Of a DNA stretch of 21,390 nucleotides, positions 1-7,077 are shown piece after piece. The position numbers were made by a program, and so were the translations under genes. Origin of the DNA: JAHJCW01 sp965369995 (GTDB taxonomy: Bacteria; Fidelibacterota; Marinisomatia; Marinisomatales; JAHJCW01). A model generated the notes under the pieces. It made no database searches, had not been told where the DNA came from, and was given only the letters and a program-made list of their open reading frames with translations. Within the stretch, counting starts at the first letter, position 1. Every line of letters starts with the position of its first letter. The stretch spans positions 1 through 21,390 of the forward strand of contig CBDURO010000026.1 of NCBI GenBank assembly GCA_965369995.1. The letters are read 5' to 3'.

Positions 1-268
1 ATTTAAATATTAAAACCTTAAATCCTATTTTAGCAACCACTTTTTGTCTATTACACCATAATTTTCGACTAATAACTTTTTGAGACATCGAGCCTAAATG
101 TAATAATGATTCTAATACCATAAATTGAGAAGCTGATAGCTTATATTGCACCATTGAAGGCTTTATTTTTTTTAATACAGAGTTACTTGCTCTTGACAAT
201 TTAATCCAAGAGGTAAGTGCGAGAAGCTCTTCTTTATTGCCTTTAAAATGAGTACTCGTATATTTTGT
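1..268 (-). pseudogene. MarR-family regulator remnant, cut by window edge
   Basis: The minus strand reads open from a TAA at 271-269 to the window edge, about 89 codons. The translation resembles the first half of MarR-family regulators: THFKG, then a helix with LTSWIKLSRASNSVL, then LSASQFMVLESLLHLGSMSQ and the start of the winged helix (SRKLWCNRQ). No ATG, GTG or TTG lies between the upstream stop and the conserved THFKG segment. The first possible starts fall inside the conserved helix (a TTG, then the ATG of the PSMVQY segment). After SRKLW the sequence no longer resembles the usual recognition-helix/wing pattern. I read it as a decayed gene. A non-standard start codon, or a divergent gene continuing beyond base 1, cannot be excluded. 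Confidence 0.5.
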
Positions 269-358
269 TTAATATTAAATAAGTTTACGTTGTATTTATT
301 ATAAACATCTATTAAGCAAAAAATATCCCTTTATATTATTTGCGGGTTTTATTAATTT

Positions 359-403
359 CACTACAGAAATACTATATTGATAGTTTATAGTATTTCTGTA
401 GTG
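359..403. promoter_or_regulatory. 18-bp perfect inverted repeat upstream of the dihaem cytochrome gene
   Basis: The arms CACTACAGAAATACTATA (359-376) and TATAGTATTTCTGTAGTG (386-403) match perfectly around a 9-base spacer. Neither side is followed by a T-run, so it does not look like an ordinary intrinsic terminator. It lies 69 bp upstream of the cytochrome start codon, in the 204-bp gap between that gene and the minus-strand MarR remnant. An operator is the simplest reading. A structured 5' leader is the alternative. Confidence 0.55.
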
Positions 404-472
404 ACGATAAATAGATTATAACAGTTATTTATCACGAATGAGATTTCTCAACAAATATATGGAGATTATATA

Positions 473-1237
473 ATGTTAAAAATAGTACCTAATAAACTAT
501 TAACAACTTTAATATTGATTGTTACTTTTTTGATTATTGGTTGTTCAGATAATAAATCTACAAACCCATCATTTATTGAAGATAATTATGATTTAGCAGA
601 TGTTGTTAATGGTGGTTTATTATTTGACAAATGGTGGAAAGTCAATAGTGGAACCGAACCCACAACTGATTTTGATCCAATCTGGGCTTCTCAAAACACG
701 AATACTAGATCAGGACCGGATTCATGGCGTTGTAAAGAATGTCACGGATGGGATTACGTAGGTAAAGAGGGTCGCTATTCTTCCGGCAGTCACTTTACGG
801 GCTTTAATGGTATTTGGGATTCGAAAAATGATCATATGGAAGATGTCTTTGATGCCATCAAAGGCGAAGGTACAGACCATGACCTTTCTGCTGTCTTAAG
901 TGATGAGGATATAGCGGATCTTACTAAATTTGTTAAAGAGGGTTTAGTAGATATGAGTCTGTATATAAGCAATGGAGTTGCAACGGGAGATGCTAATAAC
1001 GGGCAAGGTTTATATAACGCAAATTGTGCTTCTTGTCATGGAGTCGATGGAAATACGCTTGATTTTAAGTCTTCTGATGGTGTTCAGGGAATAGGTTGGT
1101 TAACGAATGATAATCCCCAAGAATCACTCCATAAGATACGTTTTGGGAATCCGGGGTCTTTAATGCCAAGCATGTTTGAAGCGGGCTTGACTGATTCCGA
1201 ACAGGGAGATATTCTTGCCTATGGACAGACCCTTTAA
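473..1237 (+). CDS. Dihaem c-type cytochrome lipoprotein
   Basis: A 254-residue exported electron carrier. The N-terminus is a lipoprotein signal with a hydrophobic stretch at residues 9-22 and a lipobox ending at Cys24 (IIGC), so the mature protein should be membrane-anchored. Two haem c sites are visible: CKECH at 87-91 and CASCHGVDG starting at 185. The second half looks like an ordinary class I cytochrome c, with a likely distal Met in LMPSM (231 or 234). The first site lies in a longer, less familiar domain with Trp-rich surroundings. The start is supported by GGAG at 461-464, 8 bases upstream. The gene stands alone, 189 bp before the Rieske/cytochrome b operon, so it could be a partner of that complex, but this is inference. 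The exact subfamily is not recognised. Confidence 0.85.
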   Translation: MLKIVPNKLLTTLILIVTFLIIGCSDNKSTNPSFIEDNYDLADVVNGGLLFDKWWKVNSGTEPTTDFDPIWASQNTNTRSGPDSWRCKECHGWDYVGKEGRYSSGSHFTGFNGIWDSKNDHMEDVFDAIKGEGTDHDLSAVLSDEDIADLTKFVKEGLVDMSLYISNGVATGDANNGQGLYNANCASCHGVDGNTLDFKSSDGVQGIGWLTNDNPQESLHKIRFGNPGSLMPSMFEAGLTDSEQGDILAYGQTL

Positions 1238-1289
1238 TACTTTAATTCATATTAATAATAATATAAGATAAATATTTGTCTCGCAAATA

Positions 1290-1323
1290 ACTATCCTACT
1301 ATGTATTTTTATAGTAGGATAGT
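1290..1323. promoter_or_regulatory. 13-bp perfect inverted repeat between cytochrome and Rieske genes
   Basis: The arms ACTATCCTACTAT (1290-1302) and ATAGTAGGATAGT (1311-1323) flank the 8-base loop gtattttt. The plus-strand 3' side continues acatgcgg, without a T-run. It lies 53 bp after the stop of the dihaem cytochrome and about 100 bp before the Rieske start. It could be a factor-independent terminator of poor form, a transcript-end stabilising hairpin, or an operator for the bc operon. The sequence alone does not decide. Confidence 0.5.
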
Positions 1324-1426
1324 ACATGCGGAAATTCAAGTAGAAATTGATCATATATCTTTAAAATGGTTAATAGTGTCTAAAGTATATATTTTATATT
1401 GACTATATTTAGGGAGTATAAAATAA

Positions 1427-1885
1427 TTGGAACAAAAAAATACGTCTAAAATTATAGAACGCCGCAAATTTCTTAATATAGTATTTAACTTTAGTCTATT
1501 TACTTGGTTAGCAGCAGTATTATACCCTGTTGTTAAATATTTAATTCCACCCGAAGTTCAAGAATTAAGTGTAAATAGTATTACTGTTGGTGTAATACAA
1601 GATTTTCCAATAAACTCATCAAAGATTACACGGTTTGGCAGAAAGCCAATAATAGTAATCAGGAAAAAAAATGGTGAATTCCGAGCTCTTTCTGCAACTT
1701 GTACTCATCTTGATTGCAACGTGCAATATAAATCAGATACTGAGCAAATATGGTGCGCTTGCCATAATGGTTTCTATAACATTGAGGGTAAAAATATCTC
1801 AGGTCCTCCACCTAAACCACTAACACAATATACAGTAAACATTAGTGAAGATAAAGTTATAGTAAGCAAAGGAGATTTGTCGTGA
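1427..1885 (+). CDS. Rieske [2Fe-2S] protein of a cytochrome bc-type complex
   Basis: A 152-residue Rieske subunit that takes electrons from quinol at the outer face of the membrane. Both Rieske motifs are intact: CTHLDC (92-97) and CACH (110-113). By family precedent Cys92, His94, Cys110 and His113 ligate the [2Fe-2S] cluster and Cys97-Cys112 form the disulfide. A downstream GPPPKPL stretch matches the family's conserved Pro loop. The N-terminus has a twin-arginine motif (ERRKFLN, 11-17) followed by a hydrophobic segment (about 18-40) that would serve as Tat signal anchor. The start is a TTG at 1427, supported by AGGGAG at 1411-1416; no ATG gives a complete N-terminus. Its stop overlaps the GTG start of cytochrome b by 4 bases, so the two are co-translated. 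First gene of a three-gene operon. Confidence 0.93.
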   Translation: MEQKNTSKIIERRKFLNIVFNFSLFTWLAAVLYPVVKYLIPPEVQELSVNSITVGVIQDFPINSSKITRFGRKPIIVIRKKNGEFRALSATCTHLDCNVQYKSDTEQIWCACHNGFYNIEGKNISGPPPKPLTQYTVNISEDKVIVSKGDLS

Positions 1886-2949
1886 AAACTATTCTCGACT
1901 GGTTACAGGATAGAATTCCCATTGATTCTGTTATTAAATTTGCAAATAAAAAACGCGTTCCTGTTTTTTATGGAAGTATGTGGTATTTTCTTGGAGGAGT
2001 ATCCTTATTTCTTTTCATTATTCAGGTAATTACTGGAATTTTGTTAGTTTTATACTACCAACCAGGGGCGAACACCTCTTTTGAGAGTGTAAAGTTTATT
2101 GTTAGTAAAGTTGAGTTCGGGTGGCTGATTAGAGAGGTTCATGCTTGGTCCGCAAACCTGTTTATATTTTTTGTTTTTAGTCACATGTTTACTGTATTCT
2201 TTGCAAAAGCCTACCGAAAACCCAGAGAAATGACGTGGTATACCGGTATGATTCTTCTATTCATGAGTTTGATTTTTGGATTTTCAGGATATCTATTGCC
2301 GTGGAATGAACTAGCATATTTTGCTACAAAAGTTGGTACAGATATTGCAGGTGTTGTACCTGGGGTTGGAGATTTTATGTTAAAATTGCTGCGATCAGGA
2401 GATGAAGTTAGTGGAGCAACTTTAACCCGTTTTTACGGTATCCATACAGCAGTATTACCATTGATTTTCACAATGTTTTTAATAATCCATCTCGCCCTTA
2501 TCCAAATTCAAGGGATGAGTGTTCCTCCGGAATTAGAAAAGATACCCGAAGAAAAAAGGAAATCAATACCATTTTTTCCTGATTTTGTAATTCATGATTT
2601 TATAATTTGGATGATTGTATTGAATATAATCGCCTTGTTAGCAGTTTTCTTCCCGTGGGAATTGGGTATTAAGGCTGACTCGCTTGCATCGGCTCCTGCC
2701 GGAATAAAACCGGAATGGTATTTTATGTTTATGTTTGAAACGCTTAAATTAATTCCGCCCCACGTGTTTTTTATTGAGGGTGAGTTATTTGGTATACTAA
2801 TATTTATGATTGGAGGATTTGTCTGGTTCTTCGTGCCATTCCTTGATCATAAGGCGAAAATTGGTGTTCGTTCTAGATTTTGGAGTTATTTTGGTATTGG
2901 TTTAATTATTTATATGATCGGAATGACTATCTGGGGATATGTCCAATGA
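1882..2949 (+). CDS. Cytochrome b subunit (fused b6/subunit IV type)
   Basis: A 355-residue integral membrane dihaem cytochrome b. His87 and His101 (second hydrophobic segment, VHAWSANLF...SHMF) and His188 and His203 (GIHTAVLP...IIHLA) are the expected four ligands of the two b haems. The quinol-oxidation motif PEWY is at 277-280, in KPEWYFMFMFETLK. About eight membrane helices are visible, with both the b6-like N-terminal half and the subunit-IV-like C-terminal half in one chain, shorter than the usual proteobacterial/mitochondrial protein. The start is GTG at 1882, overlapping the Rieske stop as GTGA. The stop overlaps the ATG of the next gene as ATGA. With the Rieske protein it forms the core of a quinol-oxidising bc complex. 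No cytochrome c1 gene follows; a nonahaem cytochrome takes that place. Confidence 0.95.
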   Translation: MKTILDWLQDRIPIDSVIKFANKKRVPVFYGSMWYFLGGVSLFLFIIQVITGILLVLYYQPGANTSFESVKFIVSKVEFGWLIREVHAWSANLFIFFVFSHMFTVFFAKAYRKPREMTWYTGMILLFMSLIFGFSGYLLPWNELAYFATKVGTDIAGVVPGVGDFMLKLLRSGDEVSGATLTRFYGIHTAVLPLIFTMFLIIHLALIQIQGMSVPPELEKIPEEKRKSIPFFPDFVIHDFIIWMIVLNIIALLAVFFPWELGIKADSLASAPAGIKPEWYFMFMFETLKLIPPHVFFIEGELFGILIFMIGGFVWFFVPFLDHKAKIGVRSRFWSYFGIGLIIYMIGMTIWGYVQ

Positions 2950-4196
2950 AGCTAATTAAAATTATTGTATCAATGTTATTTGCCGTGGGAATTCTTTTTG
3001 CCGATATTTCTTTACAAGACGATGCTTGTGTTTCTTGCCATTTGGAGGTGGACGAGGATCTTGATGTTCCGGTAATGTCTGATATGGTTAATGATATACA
3101 TATTCAGGTTGGATTGAGTTGCGCAGATTGCCATGGTGGTGATCCAACTGCATTTGATGATTCTGATGCGGCGATGTGGGATGATGATTCTTTTATCGGT
3201 AGCATAGAGAATCGTGAACAACCTAAAGTATGTGGAAGTTGTCATAGTAATTCTGTTTATATGAGGAACTATTCTACATCAATTAGGACCGATCAAGTTG
3301 ATCAATATTGGACTAGCCGTCATGGAATATTATTACAAAGAGGTGATACAAAAGTAGCAACATGTGTTAGCTGTCATGGCGTTCATGGTATTTATCCTAA
3401 AGATGATCCCCGGTCAAAAGTTTATGCCTTAAATGTACCAAACACGTGTGCCGCTTGTCATAGCGATGCAGTTTATATGAAAGAATATAATATATCAACT
3501 GATCAATTTGAACAATTTAAACTTTCCGTACATGGAGTTTCTTTACTTGATAAACAAGATATTTATTCACCAGCATGTAATGATTGTCACGGTAACCACG
3601 GTGCCATCCCGCCTGACGTAGCGCATATTTCAGATATTTGTGGATCGTGTCATATTAATAATAAAAATTTATTCAAAGAGAGTTACCTAAGAGAAGTGTT
3701 TTTAGAAAATGACCTAAATGAGTGCGAAGCATGTCATGGAAATCATGAAGTATTACCCCCTACGGATGAGATGTTAAACTGGAGCGACAAATCGATATGT
3801 TTGATTTGTCATGATGCTAGAGATAGTGACGCCAAAGAAATGTCTTTAGCATTTTATCAAACTATTGATAGTCTCAAAACGCAATTAGATTCCGTGGAAA
3901 ATTTAATTTCGATTGCGGAGAGAAAAGGAATGGAAGTTTCTGATATGTTTATTCATTTAGAGGATGCGCATCGTATATTAATCCAAACTCGCACCAATAT
4001 TCATAGTTTTGACATAGACAAGGTTAACAAGACAGCCGAAGTAGGATTTAATGTCATTAACGAAGCCACTATTGGTGCTAATAAGGCATTAAATGAATTG
4101 AATTATAGAAGAAAAGGGCTACTATTATTTTCACTAATCATTACCTTTTCTATAATTACATTATATTTAAAACTGAAAGTAATGCAGCGTAAATAA
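2946..4196 (+). CDS. Nonahaem c-type cytochrome, C-terminally membrane-anchored
   Basis: A 416-residue protein with a Sec signal (hydrophobic residues 4-19, FA before the mature start). Nine CxxCH haem sites begin at residues 28, 59, 96, 140, 168, 211, 232, 260 and 285. Several sit in the repeated pattern CxxCHGxHG typical of decahaem-like/NrfH-Act type cytochromes. A helical, probably coiled-coil stretch follows (about 296-390), then one transmembrane helix (391-409) and a basic tail, so the haem domain faces the periplasm on a C-terminal anchor. The ATG at 2946 overlaps the cytochrome b stop (ATGA); the open frame extends upstream to a TTG at 2880, but that part lies within cytochrome b and would hide the signal peptide. 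It probably accepts electrons from the Rieske protein in place of cytochrome c1 (inference from position). Confidence 0.9.
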   Translation: MKLIKIIVSMLFAVGILFADISLQDDACVSCHLEVDEDLDVPVMSDMVNDIHIQVGLSCADCHGGDPTAFDDSDAAMWDDDSFIGSIENREQPKVCGSCHSNSVYMRNYSTSIRTDQVDQYWTSRHGILLQRGDTKVATCVSCHGVHGIYPKDDPRSKVYALNVPNTCAACHSDAVYMKEYNISTDQFEQFKLSVHGVSLLDKQDIYSPACNDCHGNHGAIPPDVAHISDICGSCHINNKNLFKESYLREVFLENDLNECEACHGNHEVLPPTDEMLNWSDKSICLICHDARDSDAKEMSLAFYQTIDSLKTQLDSVENLISIAERKGMEVSDMFIHLEDAHRILIQTRTNIHSFDIDKVNKTAEVGFNVINEATIGANKALNELNYRRKGLLLFSLIITFSIITLYLKLKVMQRK

Positions 4197-4252
4197 TACA
4201 ATAATTAGTGAACATTTAGAGGGAACAAAAAAAGAAGAAAAAGATCTATTAA

Positions 4253-4281
4253 AGACGGAAATGGATTCCCCGTCTATTTTT
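4253..4281 (+). terminator. Probable intrinsic terminator after the bc operon
   Basis: A short stem, AGACGG (4253-4258) with CCGTCT (4270-4275), is followed by ATTTTTT. It lies 57 bp past the stop of the nonahaem cytochrome. The stem is only 6 bp, so it may be weak; a second, stronger hairpin follows 54 bp later. Confidence 0.5.
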
Positions 4282-4334
4282 TAAAGAGTATCTTCAAAAT
4301 AAATAATTATCATTAAAATAATCCCACGATATAT

Positions 4335-4365
4335 ATCAGCTCCCGCTTGGGAGCTGATTCTTTTT
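4335..4365 (+). terminator. Intrinsic terminator
   Basis: ATCAGCTCCC (4335-4344), loop GCTT, GGGAGCTGAT (4349-4358), then TCTTTTT: a perfect 10-bp GC-containing stem followed by a U-tract, read on the plus strand. It separates the bc operon from the MarR-led redox operon and makes read-through between them unlikely. Confidence 0.88.
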
Positions 4366-4403
4366 ACGATTATATATTGAATTATATTTTACCATTTTTG
4401 TAA

Positions 4404-4437
4404 ATTAAACTAAGTTTAATATAAACTATGTTTAATA
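4404..4437. promoter_or_regulatory. Tandem operator-like repeats overlapping the MarR start codon
   Basis: Two 16-base direct repeats lie head to tail: TAAACTAAGTTTAATA (4406-4421) and TAAACTATGTTTAATA (4422-4437), identical at 15 of 16 bases. Each contains the dyad TAAAC-N3-GTTTA. The first extends to a perfect ATTAAAC-N3-GTTTAAT (4404-4420). The start codon of the MarR gene (4428-4430) lies inside the second copy. Such placement is typical of autorepressor sites of MarR proteins. No Shine-Dalgarno sequence is visible here, so the transcript may be leaderless or nearly so. Confidence 0.6.
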
Positions 4438-4973
4438 TATCCGATATCGACCGAAACCTTTCCGAATTATTAAGAATTTCATCGTTTATAGTAACCGATA
4501 TTTGCGAACAGCAATTTATGGAAGATGCTACCAATATATCATTATCTAAGAATCAATTTTATATATTAAAAATGCTGGCAAATTCATCTCCTTTTAATTT
4601 GAGTGATCTTGCCAATATTCTATCTGTTAGTAATGCCGCAATCGGGAAAAATATTGACAAATTAGTACAGTACAAACTTGTAACGAGAAGATTTAGAAAA
4701 AGAGATAGGCGTACAGCAAAGGTTTCAATTACCCAAAGCGGTAAAGATATTGTTGAGAAATACTATAAATTGAAAATAGAAAAACAAGTGGAAATATTTA
4801 AGCAGTATACCTTAAAAGAAAAGGAAGAATTCTCCAATTACCTAAGATCATTTATAGGTAACACTTTGCATGAAGATATGGATACAGACCTTTTATGCCT
4901 TCAATGCAATGGGTTTTGCGGAGATGATTGTGTGGTTAAAGAAAAAAAAGGTACTTGTCTAAGGAAACATTAA
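4428..4973 (+). CDS. MarR-family transcriptional regulator with cysteine-rich C-terminal tail
   Basis: A 181-residue winged-helix regulator. Residues 40-105 carry the MarR core: KNQFYILKML, then FNLSDLANILSVSNAAIGKNIDKL (recognition region), then the wing LVTRRFRKRDRRTAKVSIT. Long helices on both sides (1-30 and 105-150) would form the dimer interface. The unusual part is the tail: Cys157, Cys160, Cys164, Cys168 and Cys177 (C-x2-C-x3-C-x3-C-x8-C), which could hold a metal or an iron-sulfur cluster. It is followed after 15 bp by the iron-sulfur gene of a membrane redox complex, so it most likely senses redox state or a metal and controls that operon. Tandem dyads over its start suggest autoregulation. 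The regulator assignment is firm; the sensing role is inference. Confidence 0.88.
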   Translation: MFNISDIDRNLSELLRISSFIVTDICEQQFMEDATNISLSKNQFYILKMLANSSPFNLSDLANILSVSNAAIGKNIDKLVQYKLVTRRFRKRDRRTAKVSITQSGKDIVEKYYKLKIEKQVEIFKQYTLKEKEEFSNYLRSFIGNTLHEDMDTDLLCLQCNGFCGDDCVVKEKKGTCLRKH

Positions 4974-4988
4974 TATAGGAAGTAATTT

Positions 4989-5876
4989 ATGGGAATTGAA
5001 CGGAGAGAATTTCTAAAAACACTGGCACTAACTTCTGGCTCACTTGCCGGTGTTTCTAGTTTAAAGGCAAGCAATAAAGATAAGTTGAGTTCAGATAGAT
5101 TTGGAGTACTAACTGATTTAACTTATTGCATTGGTTGTCGTAGATGTGAGTGGGCGTGCAACGAAGCAAATGAACTGCCAAATCAACCTTTAGACTCATT
5201 TTCAGATATGTCGGTCTTTGAAAATATGCGAAGACCAACCTCAGAAAAATATACTGTTGTTAATTCGTATGCTAATAAAGGATTGGATGGTGGGGCATTG
5301 AATGTAAAAGTTCAATGTATGCACTGTGAACACCCCGCTTGTGCTTCTGCATGCATTGTAGGAGCTTTACAAAAACATCCCGATGGACCGGTCACATATG
5401 ATGCTTCGGCGTGTATTGGATGTCGTTATTGTATGATTGCTTGTCCTTTCCAAATTCCCGCATATGAGTATGAGAAAGTTTTAACACCACAAGTTCGTAA
5501 GTGTACGTTGTGTTTTGAGCGCACAATTGAAAACGGAGATTTACCGGCATGTGTAGAAGTTTGTCCTACGGAAGCCATTGTCTTCGGACGCCGGAAGGAT
5601 TTACTTGAGTTGGCTCATGAACGCATCAGAAAACATCCTGATAAATATATTGACCATGTATATGGTGAATATGAAGTTGGAGGTACTTCTTGGATGTATT
5701 TATCAAACCAACCGTTTAGTGAAATCGGTTTTCCGGAATTAGGAGGAAAAAGCCCTGCACAATTAACCGAATCAATTCAACATGGAATATTTAAGGGATT
5801 TGCTGGACCGATAATGTTATTTGGTCTGCTGGGTATTATAATGAAAGTGATGAAAAAGGAGGAAGAAAATGAATAG
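4989..5876 (+). CDS. Tat-exported protein with four [4Fe-4S] sites (HybA/HmcB/QrcC type)
   Basis: A 295-residue electron-transfer subunit. The N-terminus has a twin-arginine signal (ERREFLKTLALTSGSLAGVSS). All sixteen cysteines for four [4Fe-4S] clusters are present: 47/50/53/57, 110/113/118/122, 142/145/148/152 and 172/175/188/192, in the order known for DmsB/NrfC/HybA proteins. A C-terminal hydrophobic segment (about 269-288, FKGFAGPIMLFGLLGIIMKV) would anchor it to the outer face of the membrane, as in HybA. AGGAAG at 4977-4982 supports the start. Its stop lies 8 bases inside the next gene, encoding an NrfD/HybB-type membrane protein, so they are translationally coupled partners. No molybdopterin or hydrogenase subunit is adjacent, so it probably links the membrane quinone site to the 13-haem cytochrome downstream. 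Confidence 0.92.
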   Translation: MGIERREFLKTLALTSGSLAGVSSLKASNKDKLSSDRFGVLTDLTYCIGCRRCEWACNEANELPNQPLDSFSDMSVFENMRRPTSEKYTVVNSYANKGLDGGALNVKVQCMHCEHPACASACIVGALQKHPDGPVTYDASACIGCRYCMIACPFQIPAYEYEKVLTPQVRKCTLCFERTIENGDLPACVEVCPTEAIVFGRRKDLLELAHERIRKHPDKYIDHVYGEYEVGGTSWMYLSNQPFSEIGFPELGGKSPAQLTESIQHGIFKGFAGPIMLFGLLGIIMKVMKKEEENE

Positions 5877-7074
5877 TACCGGTACACTTTCATATGAGAA
5901 GCCACGTTTTTTCACACCTGCAATATGGGTCATTACATTGTTAGCTGCTGTTGGTTTATTGTCGCTATTAGCAAGATTTATATTTGGTCTTGGAGCTGTA
6001 ACCAACCTTAATGATCAATACCCATGGGGTATATGGATTGCTATTGATGTAGCGTGTGGAGTAGCTTTAGCCGCAGGTGGTTTTATGACGGCTTTTATAG
6101 CACATATAATACATGGCAAAGGGTACAAAAGTATAATTAGACCAGCAATTTTAACGGCAATGTTAGGATATACTTTTGTAGCCTTAGGTGTTTTCTCTGA
6201 TCTTGGTAGATATTATAATATTTGGCATGTGTTGTTACCCTCTTATTGGAATCCAAATTCTGTATTGCTTGAAGTTGGTTTATGTGTATTAGCGTATGTT
6301 ACAGTGTTATACATTGAATTTATTCCAGTAGTTATCGAACGATTTAAAGGTAAAGTGAACTTACCGGGTGTTCTTAAAAAATTTAACAGATTTTTTGAAG
6401 GGTTATTGAATATTTTAGATAAAACTCTCAATAGATTTATATCGGTTTTTATCGTTTTGGGTGTTGTACTGTCTTGTATGCATCAATCATCCTTAGGAAC
6501 TTTAATGGCTATTGCCACAACAAAGCTACATCCACTGTGGCATACACCTATATTACCTTTACTATTTCTGTTATCAGCATTTGTAGTAGGGTTTGCAATG
6601 GTCATATTTGAATCTTTAATTGCAGCAAGATCATTCCATTTAAAACCCGAGATGAACGTATTAAGTAGATTGGCAAGATTTATCCCGATCTTATTAATTG
6701 TCTATTTGGGAGCAGAAGTGATGAATATTGTAAATAGAGATACATATGTGTACTTGTTTGATGGAAGTGTCGAAAGTATCATGTTTTGGATAGAAATGGT
6801 TGTGGGAATTATAGTCCCATTCATTATCTTAATATTTGAGAAGTATAGAAAAAATCCAACTTGGTTATTTATTGCAGTTGCTTTAGTAGTATTTGGTGTA
6901 GCTCTAAATAGAATCAATGTATTTATAACAGGATATACACCACCTTATGCGGAAGGTCCATATATCCCCGCATGGACAGAAATTGCTGTAACAGTTGGAT
7001 TCATTTCATTAATTATACTTTTATACAGATTTTTTGCTATGAACTTCCCTGTAATTGAGGACATGGAGAATTAA
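5869..7074 (+). CDS. NrfD/HybB-family quinone-interacting membrane subunit
   Basis: A 401-residue polytopic protein with about ten hydrophobic segments. It matches the HybB/HmcC/QrcD branch of the NrfD (PsrC) superfamily: PWGIWIAIDVACGVALAAGGF (helix 2), LGVFSDLGRYYNIWH, then after a cytoplasmic or periplasmic loop VLSCMHQSSLGTLM, followed by HPLWHTPILPLLFLLSAFVVGFAMVIFES. These proteins bind quinone and exchange electrons with the partner iron-sulfur subunit; they carry no haem. GGAGG-like bases at 5860-5866 precede the ATG, which overlaps the upstream iron-sulfur gene by 8 bases. The following 13-haem cytochrome starts 3 bases after its stop. The layout iron-sulfur protein, NrfD-type protein, multihaem cytochrome recalls the Hmc and Qrc complexes of sulfate reducers. 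The direction of electron flow (quinone reduction or quinol oxidation) is not determined by sequence. Confidence 0.9.
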   Translation: MNSTGTLSYEKPRFFTPAIWVITLLAAVGLLSLLARFIFGLGAVTNLNDQYPWGIWIAIDVACGVALAAGGFMTAFIAHIIHGKGYKSIIRPAILTAMLGYTFVALGVFSDLGRYYNIWHVLLPSYWNPNSVLLEVGLCVLAYVTVLYIEFIPVVIERFKGKVNLPGVLKKFNRFFEGLLNILDKTLNRFISVFIVLGVVLSCMHQSSLGTLMAIATTKLHPLWHTPILPLLFLLSAFVVGFAMVIFESLIAARSFHLKPEMNVLSRLARFIPILLIVYLGAEVMNIVNRDTYVYLFDGSVESIMFWIEMVVGIIVPFIILIFEKYRKNPTWLFIAVALVVFGVALNRINVFITGYTPPYAEGPYIPAWTEIAVTVGFISLIILLYRFFAMNFPVIEDMEN

Positions 7075-7077
7075 ACG

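Noticed and set aside
2880..2945. Upstream extension of the nonahaem cytochrome to a TTG
   Set aside because: It lies entirely within the cytochrome b gene, would put 22 polar and aromatic residues before a good signal peptide, and the ATG at 2946 shows the usual ATGA overlap.
3012..3245. Open frames antisense to the cytochrome, iron-sulfur, receptor and dehydrogenase genes
   Set aside because: They are short, lack family resemblance and ribosome sites, and lie opposite genes with strong motif support.
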